Assembly (NCBI GenBank): GCA_030018795.1
Contig: JASEHA010000079.1
Location: 1 to 8,399 of the forward strand
DNA length: 8,399 nucleotides
Origin: a bacterium
GTDB taxonomy: Bacteria; UBA9089; CG2-30-40-21
Reading direction: 5' to 3'
Every line of letters starts with the position of its first letter. Within the stretch, counting starts at the first letter, position 1. Below are positions 5,633 to 8,399 of the stretch, piece after piece. Below the pieces are notes generated by a model that was not told where the DNA came from, did no database searches, and worked only from the letters and a program-made list of their open reading frames with translations. The position numbers and the translations under genes were made by a program.

Positions 5633-6352
5633 ATGCTTCAACGGCCTGAAAAATACTTAAAACATAAGACACTAAAAACCTTTGGATTAAGTGAAGCACA
5701 GTTAAGGGATCTATTAAAAACTGTAAGCCATGGTCATGACCTGCACATAAGATTTGTAGTTAATTCACCCGGGGTGGATATTTATATTTCAGCAGAATCT
5801 AAGATAGAGAAAATAGCAGATTCTCTGCTTGCTTCAGCAGAAAAGAGTATTTGTAATCAGATTGGCGATAATATATACGCCTTTGATAAAGAAACTATGG
5901 AGGAGGTTGTTGGCTATCTTCTTTATCTTAAACAATATTCCCTGTCAATAGCCGAAAACTGTACCGGCGGACTGCTTTCTAACCTGATATCAAATATTAC
6001 AGGGTGTTCGTTTTATTATAAAGGAGGAATTACTGCCTGTGATGCAGATGCTGTAAGCCTTCTTTTCAATATTCCAAGAGAAAGTATCGAGAGATATGGG
6101 CTGGTTAGTGAACGAGTAACCAGGGATATGGCTCGTGCAGTCAGTAGCCTTACCCAGTCAAACTTTGCCTTAAGTGTTACTGGTGTTATGGGATTAGAGG
6201 AAGGGGAAAATGTTGGTATGGTCTGGATTTGTTTATATTCAAATGGCCAGATTACATGCCGGCAATTTTTCTTTTCAGGTGAAAGATACGAGATGAAATT
6301 GAAAGCAGCTTATACAGCTTTTGATATACTAAGAAGAGAGTTATTGGATTAG
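5633..6352 (+). CDS. cinA: CinA-family protein lacking the N-terminal domain, with altered amidohydrolase motifs
   Basis: Full CinA proteins of about 410-420 aa combine an N-terminal MoaB-like pyrophosphatase domain, a middle KH-type domain, and a C-terminal NMN amidohydrolase (PncC) domain that recycles NMN to NaMN. This 239-aa protein has only the last two: the middle domain at about 1-95 (HKTLKTFGLSEAQLRDLL, GDNIYAFDKETMEEVVG) and the PncC domain at about 96-239. The fold landmarks remain, but residues normally invariant differ. AESCTGG is AENCTGG (107-113), the YSN-x2-K motif is CDADAV (136-141, no Lys), and GIAGPxGG is GVMGLEEG. Activity is therefore doubtful; a binding or regulatory role is possible. 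ATG at 5633 has AGGTGG at 5621-5626. There is no room upstream for the missing domain because eno ends at 5618. The stop codon TAG is formed by an inserted element. Confidence 0.88.
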   Translation: MLQRPEKYLKHKTLKTFGLSEAQLRDLLKTVSHGHDLHIRFVVNSPGVDIYISAESKIEKIADSLLASAEKSICNQIGDNIYAFDKETMEEVVGYLLYLKQYSLSIAENCTGGLLSNLISNITGCSFYYKGGITACDADAVSLLFNIPRESIERYGLVSERVTRDMARAVSSLTQSNFALSVTGVMGLEEGENVGMVWICLYSNGQITCRQFFFSGERYEMKLKAAYTAFDILRRELLD

Positions 6353-6456
6353 TGTCGTGTCAACCCTTCAGTGTCGCATAGAGATGATATAATTGTAGGA
6401 TGGGTGCTAACCCATCTATCTCATCTATTCGACAATTGAGAGTTGACACGACACTA
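6350..6456. mobile_element. MITE-like palindromic element with 13-bp terminal inverted repeats and TA flanks
   Basis: The element spans 6352-6454 (103 bp) between TA at 6350-6351 and TA at 6455-6456. GTGTCGTGTCAAC at the left end is the perfect reverse complement of GTTGACACGACAC at the right end. Inside, AATTGT/ACAATT and a perfect 7-bp stem GATGGGT (6399-6405)/ACCCATC (6410-6416) make most of it an imperfect hairpin. It encodes no protein. TA target duplication and short inverted ends are features of Tc1/mariner-IS630-type elements, so a non-autonomous MITE is the best guess. Its left edge supplies the G of the cinA TAG stop codon. Confidence 0.6.
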
Positions 6457-6469
6457 TTGTCGTGTCAAC
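6442..6469. repeat. 12-bp perfect hairpin from the element's right end and an extra copy of its left end
   Basis: GTTGACACGACA at 6442-6453 is the exact reverse complement of TGTCGTGTCAAC at 6458-6469, with the 4-nt loop CTAT. The same 12-mer is also at 6353-6364, so the middle copy can pair with either neighbour but not both. Five A residues follow the stem on the + strand, so it is not a standard terminator for cinA. The extra copy may be the surviving end of a second element. Confidence 0.55.
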
Positions 6470-6625
6470 AAAAAGCTGATACTTGTTGATTTCGAATTAT
6501 TTGAGAGGAGTAGTAGGAGAAAGTTGTCGAGCAAGGAAATAAGATTCGATAAAAAAGGATTGAATCGCCGCCTATTCTGTCCTACTTGATACGTTTAATT
6601 CGTATAATATGGGAAAGTAGGACTT
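6470..6625 (+). repeat. A/B dispersed repeat, locus 2 (order A-B)
   Basis: Part A (6470-6535) and part B (6563-6625) match the spacer before eno. B contains nested perfect stems: GTCCTACTT (6579-6587) with AAGTAGGAC (6615-6623), and ATACG (6589-6593) with CGTAT (6601-6605). A further stem between the parts pairs 6543-6550 with 6559-6566 (one G-T pair). CGAATTA (6493-6499) in A pairs with TAATTCG (6596-6602) in B, and AGTAGGA (6512-6518) with TCCTACT (6580-6586), an alternative fold. The B stem is not well preserved at locus 1. TATAAT occurs at 6603-6608 but has no correctly spaced -35. Confidence 0.5.
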
Positions 6626-6682
6626 GACAGAAAAAAGGTGAGCATTGCTTACCAATTTACTGTTGTAAAAGGAGTCCTTTTA

Positions 6683-7252
6683 GTGGAAGAGTCAGTCAGA
6701 ACATTTATTGCTTTGCTTATAAACGATGAGTTAAAAAATAGACTGAAACAAATTCAGGAGAAATTAAGGTTAGCCAATGCTGATGTCAAATGGATTGCCC
6801 CTGAAGAAATGCATCTCACCTTAAAATTTCTGGGCAATACAGGGATTTCACAGATTGATGATATTTTTAAGGCTGTATCTGAGGTAGCAGGTAATTTTCC
6901 GCCGATTTTAATCTCCCTTTCTTCTGTGGGTGCTTTTCCATGTGTAAATTGTCCTCAAATCATCTGGGTCGGGATAGATGAGGGGAAGGAAATAATTTGT
7001 GAGATAAATCATTGTCTGGAGAATAAATTAGCAATGCTCGGTTTTAAGAAAGAGAAAAAAAGGTTTAACCCGCATCTGACTGTTGGCAGAGTGAAGGGGC
7101 TGAAAGGGTTTACTGAATTGACAAAAAGGATTGTGAGTGTCGAAACACCTGTTGAAAGGATGCTGGTATCTGATATTCATATCATGAAAAGCCAGCTTAC
7201 CCCACAGGGTGCAATACATAGTGTATTAGAAAGAATAGCGTTAAAAATATAA
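6683..7252 (+). CDS. thpR: RNA 2',3'-cyclic phosphodiesterase (2'-5' RNA ligase family, ThpR)
   Basis: ThpR (LigT) belongs to the 2H phosphoesterases, which open 2',3'-cyclic phosphates on RNA and can reversibly form 2'-5' links; its physiological role is uncertain. From GTG at 6683 the product is 189 aa, a normal size, beginning MEESVRTFIALLIND, where the family typically starts near R-x-F-I-A. Both catalytic H-x-T-x motifs are present: HLTL at 44-47 and HLTV at 131-134, the latter in NPHLTVGRV. GTG at 6683 is chosen because AAAAGGAG ends 8 nt before it. A GTG at 6638 would add 15 residues unlike the family and has a poor ribosome site. It follows the repeat-bearing spacer, so it probably has its own promoter, though none is clear. 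Confidence 0.95.
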   Translation: MEESVRTFIALLINDELKNRLKQIQEKLRLANADVKWIAPEEMHLTLKFLGNTGISQIDDIFKAVSEVAGNFPPILISLSSVGAFPCVNCPQIIWVGIDEGKEIICEINHCLENKLAMLGFKKEKKRFNPHLTVGRVKGLKGFTELTKRIVSVETPVERMLVSDIHIMKSQLTPQGAIHSVLERIALKI

Positions 7253-7278
7253 GCATGTAGTTATCGGCGATTAGACTT

Positions 7279-7306
7279 TTGACACAAATAATACATTTTA
7301 TATCGT
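7279..7306 (+). promoter_or_regulatory. Candidate promoter of the peptidyl-prolyl isomerase gene
   Basis: A perfect -35 TTGACA at 7279-7284 is followed after 16 bp by TATCGT at 7301-7306, matching four of six -10 positions. A start near 7313 would leave a leader of about 45 nt carrying the palindrome at 7316-7334. The 107-bp gap from thpR fits a separate transcript. Confidence 0.4.
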
Positions 7307-7315
7307 AAAAAGTAA

Positions 7316-7334
7316 CACAAGCATCTTGCTTGTG
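7316..7334. repeat. Perfect 8-bp palindrome in the leader of the isomerase gene
   Basis: CACAAGCA (7316-7323) and TGCTTGTG (7327-7334) form a perfect stem with the 3-nt loop TCT. No T-run follows, so it is not an intrinsic terminator for thpR. Its CATCTTG centre resembles the palindrome at 3481-3500, which suggests a small dispersed repeat family. Confidence 0.5.
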
Positions 7335-7359
7335 CTGCTTGTAAAGGAAAGGTGCAAAA

Positions 7360-8265
7360 ATGAACACTCAACAGAAACAGAATTTATTATTCGTGCTTAT
7401 TTCATTTCTTGGAATGATGACCATTGCCATGGATACGGCCACATCTTCAGAAGAGGGAGTATCAAATGCTGTGGTTAACAAGATTGTTGCATGGGTAAAC
7501 AACGAGGTTATCACCCTGCAGGAATTAAATGATATTATTGCTGCAAATCCAGATGTGGACAAAAAAGAGGTTTTGCAGGGTCTTATTGATCAAAAGTTAA
7601 TCCTTCAGGAGGCAACAAAGGATGGTTTTGAAACCCCTGATGAGCAGATAGATGAAATAATAAATGCAATGAAAAAACAGTTCCCAACAGAAAAAGCGTT
7701 TGAGGATGCCTTATTAAAAGAAGGGGTAAATAAAGAGGAATTAAGGGAAAGATATAGAGAAAATCTGATAAAACAGCAGTGGATAGGAATGGAGGTAAGG
7801 AAAAGGATAAAAGTATCCCCAGAAAAGATAAATAAGATTCGTCAGGATCTTTCTTGTGAGATAAGGGTAAGGCATATTCTGGTTAAGAGTGCAGAGGATG
7901 CAGTTCTCATCTTAGCCAGGATTGACAGGGGAGAGAATTTTGAGGGATTAGCCAGAGAATATTCTGTCTGTCCTTCCGGGAAAAATGGCGGAGACTTAGG
8001 GTTTTTTCATAAATATCAAATGATACCTGAATTTTCAGAAAAGGCGTTTAATCTTAAGGTAGAAGAGGTAAGTCAGATTGTAAAAACCAATCTTGGATAT
8101 CATATTATCAAAATGACAGAAAAAAGGGAAACACCAAAAGATACCCTTCAAATCTTAATTCAAGAACAAGAGGAAAAGCTTAAAAAAGAGGCTTTTGAAC
8201 AAGAGATGGAAGTCTTACTAAAAGAGTTGAAGACAAAGGCGTATATTGTTGTTGAAGATGAATGA
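7360..8265 (+). CDS. Exported SurA/PrsA-like parvulin peptidyl-prolyl isomerase
   Basis: The protein is a secreted folding chaperone that isomerises X-Pro bonds and helps fold exported proteins, in the periplasm if the cell has an outer membrane. It has 301 aa. Residues 1-28 look like a signal peptide: K6, hydrophobic LLFVLISFLGMM, then a polar region with no lipobox Cys, so not a PrsA-type lipoprotein. The SurA-like N-terminal helical region follows (VNKIVAWVNNEVITLQEL at 39-56, LIDQKLILQEA at 75-85). One parvulin domain spans about 168-255 with RVRHILV (169-175), FEGLAREYS, GGDLGFF (210-216) and GYHIIKM (246-252). A charged coiled-coil-like tail at 265-295 closes it. SurA of Escherichia coli has two parvulin domains; one is common in other phyla. 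ATG at 7360 has AGGAAAGG shortly upstream. Confidence 0.9.
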   Translation: MNTQQKQNLLFVLISFLGMMTIAMDTATSSEEGVSNAVVNKIVAWVNNEVITLQELNDIIAANPDVDKKEVLQGLIDQKLILQEATKDGFETPDEQIDEIINAMKKQFPTEKAFEDALLKEGVNKEELRERYRENLIKQQWIGMEVRKRIKVSPEKINKIRQDLSCEIRVRHILVKSAEDAVLILARIDRGENFEGLAREYSVCPSGKNGGDLGFFHKYQMIPEFSEKAFNLKVEEVSQIVKTNLGYHIIKMTEKRETPKDTLQILIQEQEEKLKKEAFEQEMEVLLKELKTKAYIVVEDE

Positions 8266-8277
8266 TAATACATAGAG

Positions 8278-8320
8278 CACCAGTCACCAGTCATCAGTGC
8301 ACCAAGCAATAGTCACCAGT
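8278..8320 (+). repeat. Degenerate CACCAGT heptamer repeat after the isomerase gene
   Basis: CACCAGT occurs at 8278-8284 and 8285-8291, with CATCAGT at 8292-8298 in tandem, and CACCAGT again at 8314-8320. The stretch starts 12 bp after the stop codon. It looks like a short low-complexity spacer repeat. The remaining 79 bp of the window show a T7 run at 8333-8339 without a convincing stem and no gene. Confidence 0.5.
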
Positions 8321-8399
8321 CGGTCGCAATCCTTTTTTTATCAAATATCAGTTTCTTACCCCAAGTTCGCGATTCAAAAAGTTAAATTATTGACTATCA

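Larger units (their letters stand above)
6353..6682. other. 330-bp gene-free spacer between cinA and thpR
   Basis: The spacer contains a palindromic TA-flanked element, a third copy of its 12-bp end, A/B repeat locus 2, a 9-bp stem at 6579-6623, and the thpR ribosome site at 6671-6674. No protein-coding gene is supported here. No intrinsic terminator was found: the strong hairpin at 6442-6469 is followed by A residues, not T. Confidence 0.6.

Noticed and set aside
6586..6608. TTGATA and TATAAT as a thpR promoter
   Set aside because: The spacing is only 11 bp, too short for a sigma-70-type promoter; the equivalent pair at 4115-4137 has the same short spacing.
6638..6682. Upstream GTG start for thpR
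   Set aside because: The extra residues are unlike the family, and the GTG at 6683 has a much better ribosome site.
7028..7219. 63-aa reverse-strand ORF within thpR
   Set aside because: Antisense to the second catalytic H-x-T-x region; shadow frame.
7368..7562. 64-aa reverse-strand ORF opposite the isomerase signal region
   Set aside because: Antisense to the signal peptide and chaperone helices; no independent support.
8278..8320. CRISPR-like array
   Set aside because: Units are 7 bp with no spacers; this is a tandem microsatellite, not a CRISPR.
8314..8339. Intrinsic terminator at the T7 run after the isomerase gene
   Set aside because: No convincing GC-rich stem precedes the T residues.

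Overview
This is an AT-rich bacterial segment (roughly one-third G+C by eye, standard code with ATG and GTG starts) lying at a chromosomal replication origin. Every supported gene is on the + strand, reading away from the origin. Order: dnaA (153-1490), a DnaA-box-bearing spacer that looks like oriC (1491-1634), dnaN (1635-2744), coaX (2746-3477), a Nudix hydrolase (3527-3958), a 388-bp gene-free spacer, eno (4347-5618), a CinA-type gene lacking the usual N-terminal domain (5633-6352), a 330-bp gene-free spacer with a palindromic insertion element, thpR (6683-7252) and a secreted SurA/PrsA-like peptidyl-prolyl isomerase (7360-8265), then a short repeat-bearing tail. The set suggests an uncultivated or candidate-phylum lineage. 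A signal-peptide-bearing parvulin foldase fits an outer-membrane organism but does not prove one, and I cannot place the phylum from sequence alone.

Origin region: the dnaA-dnaN spacer has four 9-mers TTATT(G/A)ACA, then CTA-CTA-CTA-TTA triplets and an A/T-only stretch just before dnaN. This is the same order (boxes, DnaA-trio, unwinding element) as the Bacillus-type basal unwinding system. Two boxes contain TTGACA, so the origin boxes and a dnaN promoter may overlap. DnaA carries Gly where many homologues have Thr/Ser in the DNA-contacting R-D-H-x motif.

Metabolic part: coaX starts 1 bp after the dnaN stop and makes phosphopantothenate for CoA. The Nudix enzyme may sanitise nucleotides. Enolase and CinA are 14 bp apart and probably co-transcribed. 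The CinA protein keeps its middle and C-terminal domains, but several normally invariant residues of the amidohydrolase active site are replaced.

Accessory part: the spacers before eno and before thpR share a diverged two-part repeat (called A and B here) with nearly fixed A-to-B spacing. Part A can be read as aligned short peptides and may be a gene relic. In the second spacer a 103-bp imperfect palindrome, flanked by TA and ending in 13-bp perfect inverted repeats, sits exactly on the cinA stop codon and completes it. This resembles a small non-autonomous Tc1/mariner-IS630-type element. These repeats and the origin are the most interesting parts of the window. I found no tRNA, rRNA or CRISPR array.
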